Source: Gnetum montanum
Taxonomy: Eukaryota; Streptophyta; Gnetopsida; Gnetales; Gnetaceae
Length of the DNA: 64,000 bases
NCBI GenBank assembly: GCA_015680685.1
Contig: MNCI01015036.1
Span: forward strand, 45,458-109,457
Reading direction: 5' to 3'
Below are positions 37,071 through 50,100 of the stretch, one piece after another (position 1 is the first letter of the stretch; every line of letters starts with the position of its first letter). The notes beneath the pieces were generated by a model. The model did not search any database. It was not told the DNA's origin and saw only the letters and a list, made by a program, of their open reading frames with translations. A program made the translations under genes and the position numbers.

Positions 37071-37881
37071 TGATGAATCATGTGCTCTGATATCAAATAT
37101 TTGATATTAGAGCCCAAGATACGATGTTAAATATCTGATATCGTGAGATATATGCTAGCCTATAAATATAGCACTTGGCCTCAAATAGTTTTGTGATAGC
37201 ATAGGGAAGCTCTTGTAGTTTATTTTCTCCAAAGTTAGAATATTTTTTGAGGACCCACAATAGGAGTCTGAGTGTGTACAAACCTTTATTTGAGGACTAA
37301 TGTACTTGAGAATAGCAATGTGATGGGAATAAAGATGAGCACTTTTGATAATCCTTGTAGCACTAAGAATAGATTAATGTTTCCTTTAATGTATTTATTA
37401 TTCATGCACTTTACTTTAATGCATTTTGATTAAGAAATTAATTTTGGTTATTAATGAACACAAGCACAACCACTCATAATATACATGTAGTGCTTGGTAG
37501 CACAGAAACACTTAACATTTGGTAACTTAATAGTGCTATATGTGTTTAGGATGTGTCTAGGAGAGTGGGAATAGGTACTTATGTTAGGCTATCTAGGTAG
37601 TCAAATAATTAGATATTCAATTCCTCTACCTTCCATTCTTGTTGTAGGTGATTAAATTTACAAAACATAAAATGATAAAGATCATGTGCCTCAATTACAC
37701 TTAAACCATATCCTTGAGCTTCATAAGTATAGTTGGGAAGACGATGAATGTTCTTAACAACCATTTCACTTCCTAGAGAATTAGTGCATTAGAGAATGAT
37801 AGGTCCACAGAATTCAACTAGATCAAGCATGAATGCTTGTGATTCATATGGCTAGGCATAGGGATACCTCGCTGCTTATTA
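37071..37881 (+). repeat. G2 5' LTR
   Basis: Begins TGATGAATCATG like the 3' LTR and ends CTTATTA, where the 3' LTR has TTCATCA. It is about 811 bases; the 3' LTR is longer mainly by an extra segment of about 40 bases near its start. By eye the two copies differ at roughly one position in seven over the stretch I compared, so the insertion is old. Confidence 0.88.
37161..37168 (+). promoter_or_regulatory. TATA-like box of the G2 5' LTR
   Basis: CTATAAATATAG is conserved at the equivalent position of the 3' LTR and, slightly changed, in the G1 LTR, so it is the likely core promoter. Confidence 0.6.
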
Positions 37882-37901
37882 TTGGTGCCATTTCTGGGGA
37901 C
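37882..37901 (+). other. G2 primer-binding site, tRNA-Asp-like
   Basis: TTGGTGCCATTTCTGGGGAC abuts the LTR end. It resembles the Athila-type tRNA-Asp site with transitions. Assignment to tRNA-Asp is from general knowledge. Confidence 0.78.
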
Positions 37902-38041
37902 CTTTTAGTTGTTATGTGCACTATCTAGGACTAGTGAAAAGTTATTTAAAATCATTGGCACAACCCCTAGAGTCATATCATACTTTAAAATAAGTATAAT
38001 AATTTCTAGAAGCACAATGCATTTTTATTTTCTAACATAAG

Positions 38042-40342
38042 ATGTCTTCTTCTCATAAAAGTGATTCTCCACCCAGGTTTGACGAGGTACGTCAGTGGGT
38101 GCCCCAACAATATCTAGTGGGATATGCTCATCTTGATGTGTATGTACCCAATTTCACCTTCATCCTACATCAAGATGAACAATTGCAGTCATGTGACATG
38201 GAGGGCAACATTGTGTTGTTGTCTAATTGATTCATTCCTACAATGCTGCAACAAATGCTTATCCATCTAGCTCTCCAAGAACTTCATGCTAAGTATGTTA
38301 TGCAAGATACTAATGCTAGGGATTATCATCCCACTGATGCACAACATCTCAAGGATCACCAATTAGAATAGCATCATGAATTTGTGAAGGAAAAAGGATT
38401 TAATGATTCTCCCTTTCTACTATACCAAAAAAATGGAAGAAACCTTCTTTGGATGCTTTCCATTCAACGAAATTTCTCTCTTTAACTTCAATGAAGGAGG
38501 GAAAAACTAGAACCTATAGTCTAAAATTCAAAATCTTGATTTTAGTAAGAATGGATCCAATGATAAAGAATGATCCAAAGAGGCAAGTCAAGGCAGGGAT
38601 GTGGATAGGAAATAAGATTATGATCATAGTCATGATCATCGAAGAGGTGGTACTAAGCACTATGATGATGCTAGTTCTCCTTCCTCTTCACCTTTCTCAT
38701 CATCATCTTCTTCTTCTAGCTTTGATCATAATTTTAGGGGGCATGACCATGATGAAGGTGACTAATGGTACTAAAATGATCGAAGGGATGATTGGGTAAG
38801 GTAAGACCAAGGCCATGGACATGAAAAAGAGGCCCATCACCATGAATGAAGGGGTAGTAGAGGGCACTATAGGCACTATAATCATGGCCTCGATGAGCCT
38901 TTATATGCTACTTGAAGTATGGTCAACATTGTAGAGGTAGTATGAATTCCAATAAGGCATCTAAAAGATAGTCAAATCAAAAGGTTAGACATAAAAAATA
39001 TTTCTCAATTCGAAGGGGGATATAACTTAGATATGAAAAATCATCTCTAAGCTTTCCAAGATGCATGTGCCTTATAGAACATAGAAAATGAGTGGAAAAA
39101 GCTTAAGTTGTTTCCAAGGACACTCATTAAAGAAGCAGAGAACTAGTGCTAGTCCTTAGAACTTGGATCTATTAGACAATGGAGTACCATGCCTGAATTG
39201 TTTAATAACAAATATCAAACATACTCCACACTATCCAACCTAAGAAGGTAGATACAAGGATGGAAACAAGGAACACATGAACCCTTGGATGCCATCATAG
39301 GCTGATGCTACTTCTTAATGCACAGATGTCCTAGCCATGGTTATTCTCATCTAGACCAACTTCACCACATTGTAGATAGGCTTAAATCTAAAATGATAAG
39401 AATCCTTGGCATCTATGCCCAAGGGTGACTATTAGAATAAATCACCTATCAAATCCAAAAATTGATCAAGTAGGTAGCAAAAGAGGAAGGTGAATTAAGA
39501 AAAAGAGAAAGTGTAGAAGAGTATAATAGTCATCCTTCCATTTGTAAGAGGGAGGTTTGATTTTGTAATAGTGAGGAAGAATCAACACCTAATAAGGTGG
39601 AAAATAGGAAAAGCTTACCAGTCCAAAAATTTCAATTTGAAGTTATAACCAAGGTTTATCAGTTATGGGACTCCATGGATAGCAGATTTCAAGCTATTCT
39701 AAAAATTCCTAAAGAGCCCAAAGAACAAGGTAGTGATCATGAGCACAAGAGATGCAAAGAAACTAAATGTATCTATTAAAGAGGTAAGGGCAAGAATACT
39801 GCAATAGAAGAAGTTGTGAGAAGCAAATTGGATGATGATGGTGGATGTGACATCTACCACTATGAACATCCTAAGGAATCTACAACTAGCACAAAGGAAA
39901 AAAATTAGAAGATTACCTTATCCTCAAGGCAATTCTAGGTAGTTCCACCACCAACAACAGTATTATCTAAGTGAAACACCATTGTAATGATATGAGTAGC
40001 ATCAATAGTGGTAGCAACCATAGTTATGGATGCTAGCAACATGAAGGTAGCAATACCCTTACAAATAACATGTTTTATATGGGTATTATATTCAACAACC
40101 CTTATCTCCACATGAATTTTCTAGTCACATTTCTATTTTTCAATCTCACTACCACCCTCCTAATGCTTATCAAATTCATTCTCCACTTACAAGGATGGAT
40201 ACTACCTTTTACCCTTATCCTCCTCCTGTCCCTACACATGTTCCTCCATCCTTTACATAACTACCACCTACTCCATTTATGCAGGATTGAACTACTAGCT
40301 CAATCGCAACAACGCAATGCTACTAGGGTTGTTAACCTATAA
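38042..40342 (+). pseudogene. G2 gag
   Basis: Starts at the ATG at 38,042 with MSSSHKSDSPPRFDE, followed by NFTFILHQDEQL and MEGNIVLLSN before the first stop at 38,228. The gag core has FEGGYNLDMKNHL, ENEWKKLKLFPRTLIKEAE and PELFNNKYQTYS (about 39,005-39,225), then MHRCPSHGYSHLDQLHHIVD (39,318-39,377), EEGELRKRESVEEYNS and a SKLDDD block near 39,830. A low-complexity tail rich in Pro, His and Leu follows. It is uninterrupted by the solo LTR present in G1, so it serves as the reference for reconstructing that site. It is inactive because of stops. Confidence 0.88.
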
Positions 40343-40559
40343 CTAGTTCATCAACCAAGTGCTTCAGATACTCAATCAAAGAAAAGACCTTTCTTCAAAC
40401 CCCATAGTCTACCTAAGTGCTCAATTACATTTATGGTTGACAATTTTGTTTCTTCATCTCCCTCTATATCAAATTCCTTCAAGTTCCCTTCAAACCAAAT
40501 ATCACCCAAGAACCATAATATGATGCTTACTCACATCATGTTTGATTGAATCCATTCTG

Positions 40560-43500
40560 GAAACCTTCCCAGGAAATTAACCAATCCTAGAAGTCCTTTG
40601 ATTTATTTGCAAATTCCTACGAATGAATAGTGTAAATCTCTTCTTATGTCAAGTTCTAGTGTCAATATAATTTCTTATGAGATGTATAATGCATGGAACC
40701 TATCTCCTCTCAAGAAGAGCAATAACAAATTAGAATTAATAGACTAGTCCATTACTATTTCATTGGGACTAGTATAAGACATTGTGAACATTGTTTGTGA
40801 ATGGTCTTATCTTGCTGATTTCCTAGTGGTCAAGGTTGAGAACTACAAAGGGGACTTCTCAATCATCATGGGAAGGTCATGGCTAAGCACCGTTGATGCA
40901 AGAATGGGCATCAGAGATCTTTTCCTAGAAATATCTAAAGAAAATGCATTTGGGAAGATCGAGAAGAAGCAAGTTCAATGCATTGCATATAATGATACCG
41001 AGTGCAATTATGTGCAGAAAATCTAGGAAGTGAAATAATCATCCATCTCTACATGTAAGTAGTATGCACTAGAGGCAGAAATTCAAAGGTTTCTATATGT
41101 AGTAGCCACAAAACAAGAGGGGAGCCAGTGGCTGACCAGTAATTCTAAATGCAACATACTTTCCATAGAACCAACTAAGAGCCTAATATGTGCATATGTT
41201 GTAGATATGGATGAACTAGAGCAAGTTCATCACCAACTCTTTGATGATGCAAATGATGATACTTACTAGGAAGAGTTGAAAATTTCTAAAAATTTTAAAT
41301 AAGAGCATGTTGAACTAAAAACACTACTAGCTAACAAGGAATATGTGTTCATAAAAGATGAAAAGCTAGTCATAGTCAATGAAAATCTTGCTCTAAAATA
41401 GAAAAGGATTCTATTGAATGTGGTTGAAAAATGGTTAGTAACCTTTTCCTGGTCATATCCGAAACTCACAGGAATTGATCCCAGGATATGCTAACATTGT
41501 ATCTACACTAATCTAGCCATGAAGCGAAAGAGGCAGCTACAGAGGTGATTGAATTCTAAATTGAAGTAGATCTTCAAAGACAAAATCAAACAACTCCTCA
41601 AGGTGGGGTTCATTTATCCCATTGTGGATAGTGAGTGGACTAGTCCACTTGTTATTGTGCCAAAGAAAGATGGCAAGTGGAAATCTTGCATTGATTTTTA
41701 GCTATTGAATATGGCAACATTCAAAGATCATTTTCTATTATCATTCATTTATCAATTATCAGACACAATCTTTAGACATTGTTACTACAATTTTATAGAT
41801 GATTATAGTGGCTATAACCAAATCTGGATCACACCAAAGGATCAAGCCAAGACAACATTCACAAGTTCCTATGGAACTTCTACATATTGCAAGATGCCTT
41901 TTGGTTTATGTAATGCTCCTACTACTTTTCAACACCTAGTGCTAATAATTTTTCAATAGCAAATTGGTAGTGATGTGGAAGTCTTCATGGATGAATTCTC
42001 CACTTATGGAGTTACATTTGAGTAAATCTTGAACTACCTTGAGCAAGTACTAAAATGATGTGTTGAAACAAATCTATGGCTTAACTAGCAAAATAGTTTT
42101 CTAATGGCCCAAGAAGGCATTATATTGCAAAATTGAATCTCACAAGTAGATATTGAGGTAGACCTTGAAAAATAAGGGTCATCCATGGAATAACCCATAA
42201 AATAGAAACTATCAAAGATGTTAGTCATTCCTTGGACATACTGGCTACTACTGACAATGCATAGAGAATTTCTCTAAGATCACAAAATCGTTAGTTGAGC
42301 TGATAAAGAAAGATGCTCCATTTTTCTAGATCGATGAATGTTGAAAAGCATTCCAATAATTAATGGAGAAACTTATAGAAACTCCAATTGTACAAGCACC
42401 TGACTGATCTAGACCATTTCATGTTATGATAGATGCATCAAATTATGCCTTAGGAGCTATGCGTACATTGATGGATGACAAGAAACTTCCTTATTACATC
42501 CATTGTGTAAGTCAAAGCATTGTGGATGCACAAATGAATTACACCACTATAGAAAAAGAACTAATGGTAGTCGTGTTTGCTTTAGAAAAGTTCAAGCATT
42601 ATGTGCTTGGGTACAAGGTGTTTATGCACAGAGACCATAGTGACATCCACTTTGTAATGAATAAGCCAATGGTGAGCCCCCATGTCATATAGTGGCTAGT
42701 TATCTTATAGGAATTTGATCTTATAATGGTAGATCAAAATGGTACTAAGAATTTGGTCATTGACCACTTGTCTTGGTTACAATGGAACAACAAAGAGAAG
42801 AAGAATCCACTATCTGATATGTTTCTTGAAGAACTCCTCTTTATCAAGGCTATAATTAAATAATTTCCTAATGAGTGTACATGGTATGATGGAATTCTCA
42901 CCTATTTTCTCACTTAGGAGATGCCACAAGGGTTGGACCATGGAAGAGACAATAGTTTCTTTAGCATGTAAAATGTTTCATGGAGATCAATGGACACCTC
43001 TACAAAGTGTGTGTCAATGGCTTGGTTCAATGGTGTGTTCATAATGTTGATCAACTATGCATTCTCCAATATGCTCATGAAGGTCCTTGTGAAGGCCACT
43101 ATGCTAGGAGATGCACAAGCATTAAGATCCTAATGGTAAGGTAATACTAGTCAAAAATATTCAAGGATGCTTATCAATATGTCCACTTTTGTGAATGCTT
43201 CCAATGGAATGGTGGAAAAATTGCTTGAATGAAAGAACCTCAATAATGGATTCAACCACTAGTACCATTTAACATCTGGGGCATAGATTTCATGGGTCTC
43301 ATCACACCCATGTTAAATGGAAAGGCATACATCATATCATTGTTGACTATTGTATGAAATGGGTAGAAGTGGCAGCCATCACCAACTATACATCTTCTAC
43401 TACTACTTAGTTTGTATAGCAAAATGTTGTAAATAGTTTTGGTATGTCACCTGCATTAATTTTTTATAATCAAACTCACTTTACAGGCATGACATTTCGA

Positions 43501-44181
43501 AAGCTCACACAACACTTAGGGGTTGAACATAAACTCACAACACCCTACCACCCCGAAGCCAATGATCAAGCTGAGGTTACCAATAGGGAAATCATAAGGA
43601 TTTAAATAAGAAATATAAACAAATATAAAAAATAATAGACCATGATACTCAATGATGCCCTTTGGACCTATTGCTTAACATGGAAACTTCCTATAGTCTA
43701 TTCTTCCTATGAGCTAGTGTACAGAAAATTACAAACATTTTCTATTTAATTTGAGCTATGTGAACTTTCAATAGCCTATCACCTTGACCTTGACTTATGT
43801 CTAGTACAAAAAGAAAGATTAATGACTCTCAACTTGCTAGACAAAAATCAATTGATTGCCCTATCATCTAATGAATTATATAAGGCATTCAACAAAAAGT
43901 TCCATGATGTTAAAATTAGAAAAACCAAATTTCAACCAAGAGATAAGGTTCTCTACTGGAATCCCACACATGTACCTCAATGAACTAAATTCTAGAAATT
44001 GTGGAAAGGACCTTATATAATTTATGAAACTTTTACTTCTAGGGCCATGATGATCTACAAACCTAAGAGCCCAAATGAAAAACATTTGGTCAACATACAA
44101 CAAGTTAAACCTTTCCATGAGCATAAGCTAACTAATACAACAAATGCCTCATTGAATGGACAACCATGCTCAATAATTTAG
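40560..44181 (+). pseudogene. G2 pol (protease, reverse transcriptase, RNase H, integrase)
   Basis: Protease remnant: WSYLADFLVVKVENYKGDF and IIMGRSWLSTVDARMGIRDL (40,800-40,920); the active-site DSG is not intact. Reverse transcriptase: VPKKDGKWKSCIDF (41,660), FIDDYSGYNQIWITPKDQAK, MPFGLCNAPTTFQHL and VEVFMDEFSTYG, in which Glu replaces the second catalytic Asp (41,985). RNase H: MIDASNYALGAM and IEKELMVVVFALEKFKHYV (42,430-42,610). Integrase: FNIWGIDFMGLITPM (43,270-43,315), then FYNQTHF where SDNGTHF is usual, so the second catalytic Asp is lost (43,465), then DQAEVTNREI with Glu retained. The integrase tail has VLYWNPTHVPQ and KHLVNIQQVKPFHEH. Multiple stops lie between segments. Same family as G1. 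Confidence 0.92.
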
Positions 44182-46150
44182 ATCTCATCCTTTCAACTCA
44201 ATCATGGGGGATATGGCCATCCATGCTAATCATATAAGTGACTTCTTAGTTTTTTATATTTTTTTTACAACTTTTTGTTTTACATATTTTTTATTTTATA
44301 ACTTTTTTTTCTACATTATTAATTTTTCAAAATTTTTGTTTGGAAACATTGTTAGTAAGTTTTTTTTTCTTTTGTTTGTGCATTTTACAATTTCTTATAT
44401 ATTATTCTTTATTGGGATGTGATTTTCTTATCTTGTTTTAATAATAAGTGTCTTATTGCCAACTGGGTACAACATGATTTAATTGATGTGGGTATGTACT
44501 ATTTAGTTATTTTATTATTGGTGTCTTGATTATAGCTTTGAATTTTGTCATTGATGATTAGGGCATAGTTTCTTTTTCATGAAATAGGCAGTGAGTCCAC
44601 AACATCCACCCATCCACAAACTCTATGGTGTTTCTTGTTCTAGAAATATGTAGTCCCTTTTTCATTAATAAAACTATTAAATTTTTTTTGAATTTGGTAG
44701 TTTTGGATTTGGAAAGGATTCAAAGGTTTGAATAGGGTGTGAATTCAAAGGGATTTAGTATTCTTTGTGCCTTTTTTCTTGCCTGGGTGCATGTGTGTTT
44801 TCATGGATTTCTTACTATTCCATGTCAACCAATAAAACGAAGTTAAATAAGTCTTTACATAGTGTGTTTCTCATTAAAAAATAAAGTAAAAAAAATAAAA
44901 AATGATGGAAATTCAAATCACACCCTTTAGAAAAAATAAATAGGCTACAAGCACTAGTTATGGGACTAGAAAGACATGTTACCCATGCCTGAAGATGCCC
45001 ACTAACTAAGGCCCTTCCTCACTTCCTACTTCTCTTTTCTTCTCTAATAAGAAATAGTGTTTGTTCTATGGGAGCACTCTTGTGTCTCAAGGAGGTAGAC
45101 TATTCTTAGAATGGTAATGCAATGTCACTAAACATGGTTGGTTTTGGTATAGACTAATAATGAATTTTATCAGGTCATATAACCACAAACTTCATAGGGG
45201 ACTTCATGTGACCTTAATTATGAACTCCATTCCTCTCTCTCTCATCCATCTATGCTTTTCATGTTTCACCTCATTGTTGGTTTCATTTTCTTGTTCGATG
45301 TCTTAGTTTGATGTGTCAAAACTCTTAGGTAGTTTTTTGGGGCTTTTGTACTTAACCTTCTAGAACCATTAATCATCCATGGAGCCCATGGACTCCTTGG
45401 TTTGAAGTTATGCAAGGGAAATAAAAGGCTTGTGTCTAATTTTGGAAGGATCCACTTGCACATATTTTGGTTGGGTTAGTTAAGTTCTTTATCCTTAGAC
45501 ATTATCACAATCAAATCCTTTTGCATTCCCCATCAATGACATCTAGATGTTCACATCTTCACAACATTTTTCAATGAACTTTCCTTTTTATTGATGTGAA
45601 TTCTTACATCCTCTTCAAGTATTTTCTTATGTTGAACATTTTCAAATTTAATGGACCACTTATTTATGTTACCTTATTTTTTTGTCTCATGTCTAATACT
45701 ACTAAAGGAATCAATCTACCACAATGATAACTTAGCCAAGTGTAACCATCAATAAGACAAGGTACTTAATAGCTATGTGTCACACATTGCATACTAATTC
45801 AAATTTCTATTATGATTGTAGTTGGACGCATGGGCTAGAAGTGAGACTATTTTCACAAAAAGATGAGCAATAGCACCTTATGATGAGGAGAGTTCATGAC
45901 CATTGGATCTTTTCCCTCAATTTTCAGCTAGTAAGAGGAGTTGGATGTTAGTTTTATCTAGGGTGTTCACTACTCTTATCATGAACACCTACTTTTGTAA
46001 AATATTATAACTCCATACACTCAAGCACTTAGATTCTACTTGTTACATTTGAGTTAGTTCGTATGTTAATCAATAATCCCATACCTTCCTAATATTTTGT
46101 AAGGAACTTGTTCCTCCTCTTCTTTACTCAAGGATGAGTTTTTATTCAGT
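44182..46150 (+). other. G2 untranslated tail
   Basis: About 2 kb without a supported gene. It starts with a T-rich run (44,240-44,420). It is the uninterrupted reference for the G1 tail pieces: 44,420-44,985 matches 36,511-37,070, and 44,987 to about 45,620 matches 47,018 to about 47,660. Confidence 0.75.
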
Positions 46151-46160
46151 TGTGGGGGTA
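46151..46160 (+). other. G2 polypurine tract
   Basis: TGTGGGGGTA lies directly before the 3' LTR start TGATGAATCA, the expected place for the plus-strand primer. It is short and pyrimidine-broken but G-rich. Confidence 0.65.
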
Positions 46161-47017
46161 TGATGAATCATGTTTTGACTAGCTCCAATATTAGATATAT
46201 GATATTGGAGCCTCAATATCATATACCTGATATCAGAGCCCAAGAGGTAATGTCAAATATCTAATATCATGGGATATATGTTCGCCTATAAATATAGTTC
46301 TTGGGCTCATAATTTCTAGATAGATTTTGAGATAGCATAGAGAAGCTCTTACAACTTATTTTCTCCAAAGTTAGAATATTTTTTGAGTGCCTGCAATAGG
46401 AATTTGAATGTGTATAGACCTTTATTCAAGCACTGATGTACCTAAGAATATTAGTGTGATGGGAATAAAGATGAGCCCTTTTTATAATCCTTCCAACACT
46501 GAGAATAGATTAATGTTTCTTTTAATGCATTTATTATTCATGCACTTTACTTTAATGAATTTTCATTAAGTAATTAATTTTAGTTATTAATGAACACAAG
46601 CATGACCACTCCGAGCATATGTGTAGCACTTGGTAACCCAAAAATGCTTAATATTTGGTAATCCAGCAGTGCTATATGCATTTAGGATGTGTCTAGGAGA
46701 GTGGAAATGGGTACTTGTGCTAGGCTAGCTAGGTAGTCAAATAATTAGATATTAAATTTCTCTACCTTCCATTCTTGTTGTAGATGATTAAATTTATAAA
46801 GCATAAAATGATAGAGATCATGTACCTCAATTACACTTAAACCATATCATTGAGCTTCACAAGTGTAGTTCGAAAGGCAATGAACGTTCTCAATGACTAT
46901 TTCACTTCCTGGAGAATTAGTGCATTATAGAATTATAGGTCTACAAAACTTGATCAAATCATGCATGAATACTTGTGATTCGTTTAGTTGAGCATAGGCG
47001 TACCTCACCATTCATCA
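46161..47017 (+). repeat. G2 3' LTR
   Basis: Begins TGATGAATCATG directly after the polypurine tract and ends CATTCATCA, about 857 bases. It contains the block TGATATCAGAGCCCAAGA also present in the 5' copy as TGATATTAGAGCCCAAGA, and a TATA-like box at 46,287-46,294. Confidence 0.88.
46287..46294 (+). promoter_or_regulatory. TATA-like box of the G2 3' LTR
   Basis: CTATAAATATAG, same position and sequence as in the 5' LTR. If active it would read outward into the flank. Confidence 0.55.
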
Positions 47018-47660
47018 TCAAGCCTAAAGTTTTCCTCTAACTAAGGTCCTTTCTCACTTTCTACTTCTCTTTTCTTCTCTTTTAGGAATTTTGATTGATC
47101 TATGGTAGCATTCTTATGTCTTAAGGAGGTGGATTGGTCATAAAGTATCGATGTGAAGTCACTAGAAGTGGTTGGCCTAGATCTAGACTAAGGATGGACT
47201 TTATCAAGTCATCTTAATCATAAAATCCATAAGGGACTTCATGTAACCATGATTCAAGACTCCATTCCACCTTCTCTTTCATTCACTACTACTTCCCATA
47301 ATTCATCTCGCTACTAATTTTTCATTATTTTGTTCAATGTCTTAGTTGATATGTTGAAATTCTTAGCTATATTTTTACAAGATTTCACCCTTAACTTTTC
47401 ATGACATTAATCACCAGTGGGATCCACCATCTCCTTGGATTGAAGGCATGTAAGAGTATTAAGGACATGAACCTACTTTGAGGAGGACCCACTTGCATAC
47501 CTCTTGGTTGGGCTAGTTCAGTTCCTTATCCTTAGACATTTTCATGATCAAATCCTTTGTGCTCTCCATTGGTGGCATCTAATTGTGCACTCCTTCACAA
47601 TGTTCTTTAATGAAAAATTATTTTTTTTGTGAATTATCTAATGCTCATCAAGCATTTCAT
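47018..47660 (+). other. G1 tail, third segment
   Basis: Resumes the G1 tail after G2, with CTAACTAAGG, CTTCTCTTTTCTTCTCT, CTTAAGGAGGT and CTTGGTTGGGCTAGTT blocks shared with 44,987-45,620. Similarity fades near 47,660, well before a 3' LTR would be expected, so G1 seems truncated here. Confidence 0.7.
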
Positions 47661-48368
47661 TCTATTTGTAGTTTTTTGGGCTCTTCAAGACCTTCAAGTT
47701 TGTGATAAAACTCTTTGTTTTTTTGTTTATCTTTAATGAAGAAAAGATGGATATGAATATTGCTTAGTAAACGTTGTACAAGCTATATACCAATATTTGG
47801 ATAAAATTCCTATTTGCTTATAGTAAAGATTCAATAGGACAAATTAATTAAGGAATATTCACAAAACAAATTTATACATAGAAATACTTGAATGATATAT
47901 ATAAATTTGAGTAAAATATATAGCTTTTTTAGTACACTCATTTTATTTTGAGGTATCTAAGTCATAGTGTTACTAGAGACCAACTAACACTAAAATTTGA
48001 GTTTGAAATAACCCCTAATTAAGTGATTTTAGTCACTAAATCAAGACTAATAATGCTAGCAATTAAAAAGCATGTACAAGTGGTCAAAAATAGTTCTTTT
48101 TGGTGATAGAAGGAGGGATAAATTAAGCTAATACTCTATTTATGATTGAAAATCTTTAAAAATTTGAAGAATTTAAAAATCCTAAGGAATCTTTGAATAA
48201 TAAGAGTAATTATTCATCTAAAGAAGAGAAGAAAAAGGTTTGTGAAGTAGGAATGAGTAGTAGAGTTGAAACTAGAAGGATTAGAAGCTTACCTCTTTTA
48301 TCCAGTTATTAGTTATTAAAATCAGATGAAGAAGTTCTAGGCATTCAACAACTAGAAGAAACTTCAAC
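47661..48368. other. Unassigned stretch before the G3 gag
   Basis: AT-rich, no gene recognised. It would hold the 5' LTR and leader of G3, but I find no clear LTR ends or primer site. Confidence 0.4.
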
Positions 48369-50100
48369 ATGGTGAATCCACCACCAATGAATCCTTAGTA
48401 GGTAGCCACATCCCTGAGATTCCCTAACTACCATGATATCCCTAAGGTATTTTACAAATATTTACCCAAGCCTTATATCCCTGGAAAAGATTACTTGGCT
48501 AAAGAGTATGTTCATTTATTTGAGTTAGCATTAGCACATGCAAATGTCTACCTTCAAGACCAAGCTTGTAGGTTGTTCATAGCGAATCTATGAGCTATGG
48601 CTTAAATTTGGTGTTTCAACTTGCTAAACAATAACATTATAAGCTAGCATGATATGAAGAATCTATTCATAGCTTATTTATGTAATTAGATTGATCAACA
48701 ACAACTATATTTTGGATTAGCTCAAACAAAATGAAATACAAAGAAATTAGTTAGGGAGTTCAACTTTTAATTCTAGAGGATTTGTGGTTTATTTCAACAA
48801 CAATGTAGGCCACCAGATGAAGTTCTTAAAGAGATATTTGAATGTTGTTAATCCAAAGATTTCAATATGGTTGGGAAAAATGCCGAATTTAAATACTTTA
48901 AATGATTTGTTTACTGAATCNAAATGCCGAATTTAAATACTTTAAATGATTTGTTTACTGAATCTATTCAATTAGAGAAATAATTAAATTTAACAAATAG
49001 TAAAATCATGCAACACTTAAAAGATAAATAGAAAATTTTAATTCCCTTACATAATATAACTCAAATCAAGATGCTTCCTTCAACAAGTAAAGAATCAAGT
49101 TTAGATTTACTAAATCAAGAAGAGAATTAAGAAAAGGGAAAATTGTTAAGAATCTATTAAAGAAGTTATAAAGTTGGAAGAGACTTCAACAAAAGTAAAT
49201 ATTAAGTAAGAGAACAACCACAAAAAACATAGACATCATGAGGTTAAAGTAGTTCATTTTAATGATGATGGACCTATAGTAGCTTCAAATTTCCTAGATA
49301 TTGAGTCTAACAATGGACTCTCAAACATACACTATGTTGATAAATCATATGAGAGTAAAAGTTCTTAATCAATAAATTTAGAAGAAGATTTCTTATCTAC
49401 TGAAGAATGTAATAATAATGAAGTGTACAATTTGATATACAAAGAGAAAGAAATAATGACTTATTCTAGATCCCCAAATGGTATCCATGAACTCACTACT
49501 ATGCAAAAGGCTTTTGAATAAAAAAAAAGACAAAATAGAAAGACAATAAAAAAATGAAAACTCTTAAGGAAATACATTAAATGCCTAATGATATAGTAGA
49601 AAAAAATTTTATGGTAAAAATAAATATGATTTAATATAAGATCTTAAGTTCATAAAATCTAATATAAGTGTATTTCAATTATTACAAACGGGTAGTCAAC
49701 AAAAGGAGGTCTTGGAGATGGTTGAAGAAAAGAAGAAAGTGTGGGAATTCGAGGCAAATGTTGTTTGTATTGAGAATAAGGTTAAATCAAATGCCCATGC
49801 ATACCTAATAAAGAAGCCACACATTTTCTTATAATAATCAAGTTAAATTAAAGGTATTTGCACATTTGTTTGGTCAACTTAAGAGTTTCTTCAACTCTTA
49901 TGCTTTTATCAATCTATAAACAACTAGGTCTTACACTAGAATAGTCAAATAAGAAGATTGTTTAGGTGAATAAAAGTAGAGTGAAAATTGTGGGACAATT
50001 AGAAAATATCTTAGTCCAAAAACTTCTAAGCTTCGTATTAAAAGTAGAGTAATGATTCAAATAGTAGATATTCCAAATTTGCATAGTCTTTTTTTGAGTT
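48369..50100 (+). pseudogene. G3 gag and linker
   Basis: The frame after the ATG at 48,369 reads MVNPPPMNP, then a gag core RFPNYHDIPKVFYKYLPKPY, GKDYLAKEYVHLFELALAH and YLQDQACRLFIANL. LNTLNDLFTESIQLEK follows, once before and once across a 43-base duplication around an undetermined base at 48,921. The remainder up to 50,100 is Lys/Glu-rich and heavily broken, with no clear protease active site. Confidence 0.65.
48878..48964. repeat. Exact 43-base direct duplication around an undetermined base
   Basis: 48,878-48,920 and 48,922-48,964 are identical and separated only by N at 48,921. In an old, decayed region a perfect duplication with N between copies is best explained as an assembly join with unmerged overlap. 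Confidence 0.92.

Larger units (their letters stand above)
37071..47017 (+). mobile_element. Ty3/gypsy element G2, complete, nested in the G1 tail
   Basis: It has a 5' LTR (37,071-37,881), primer site, gag, protease, reverse transcriptase, RNase H and integrase, a 2 kb tail, a polypurine tract and a 3' LTR (46,161-47,017). Total length is about 9.95 kb. Flanking sequence left of 37,071 and right of 47,018 is continuous with the uninterrupted tail copy inside G2 (44,970-45,000), which shows G2 landed in a tail of its own family. The target duplication is decayed (CCATG left, TCAAG right, three of five matching). Coding frames are broken by stops. Confidence 0.92.
18537..47660 (+). mobile_element. 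Ty3/gypsy element G1, interrupted by three insertions
   Basis: G1 begins with a 5' LTR (18,537-19,343) and primer site and continues with gag (from 19,495), pol (to about 26,945) and an untranslated tail. The coding part is split by a solo LTR (21,265-22,671). The tail is split by a complete TR-GAG-like element (27,160-36,510) and then by G2 (37,071-47,017). Tail sequence is found at 26,946-27,159, at 36,511-37,070 and from 47,018 to about 47,660, in the order seen uninterrupted in G2. The 3' LTR is not present in the window. Coding regions carry many stops. Confidence 0.85.
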
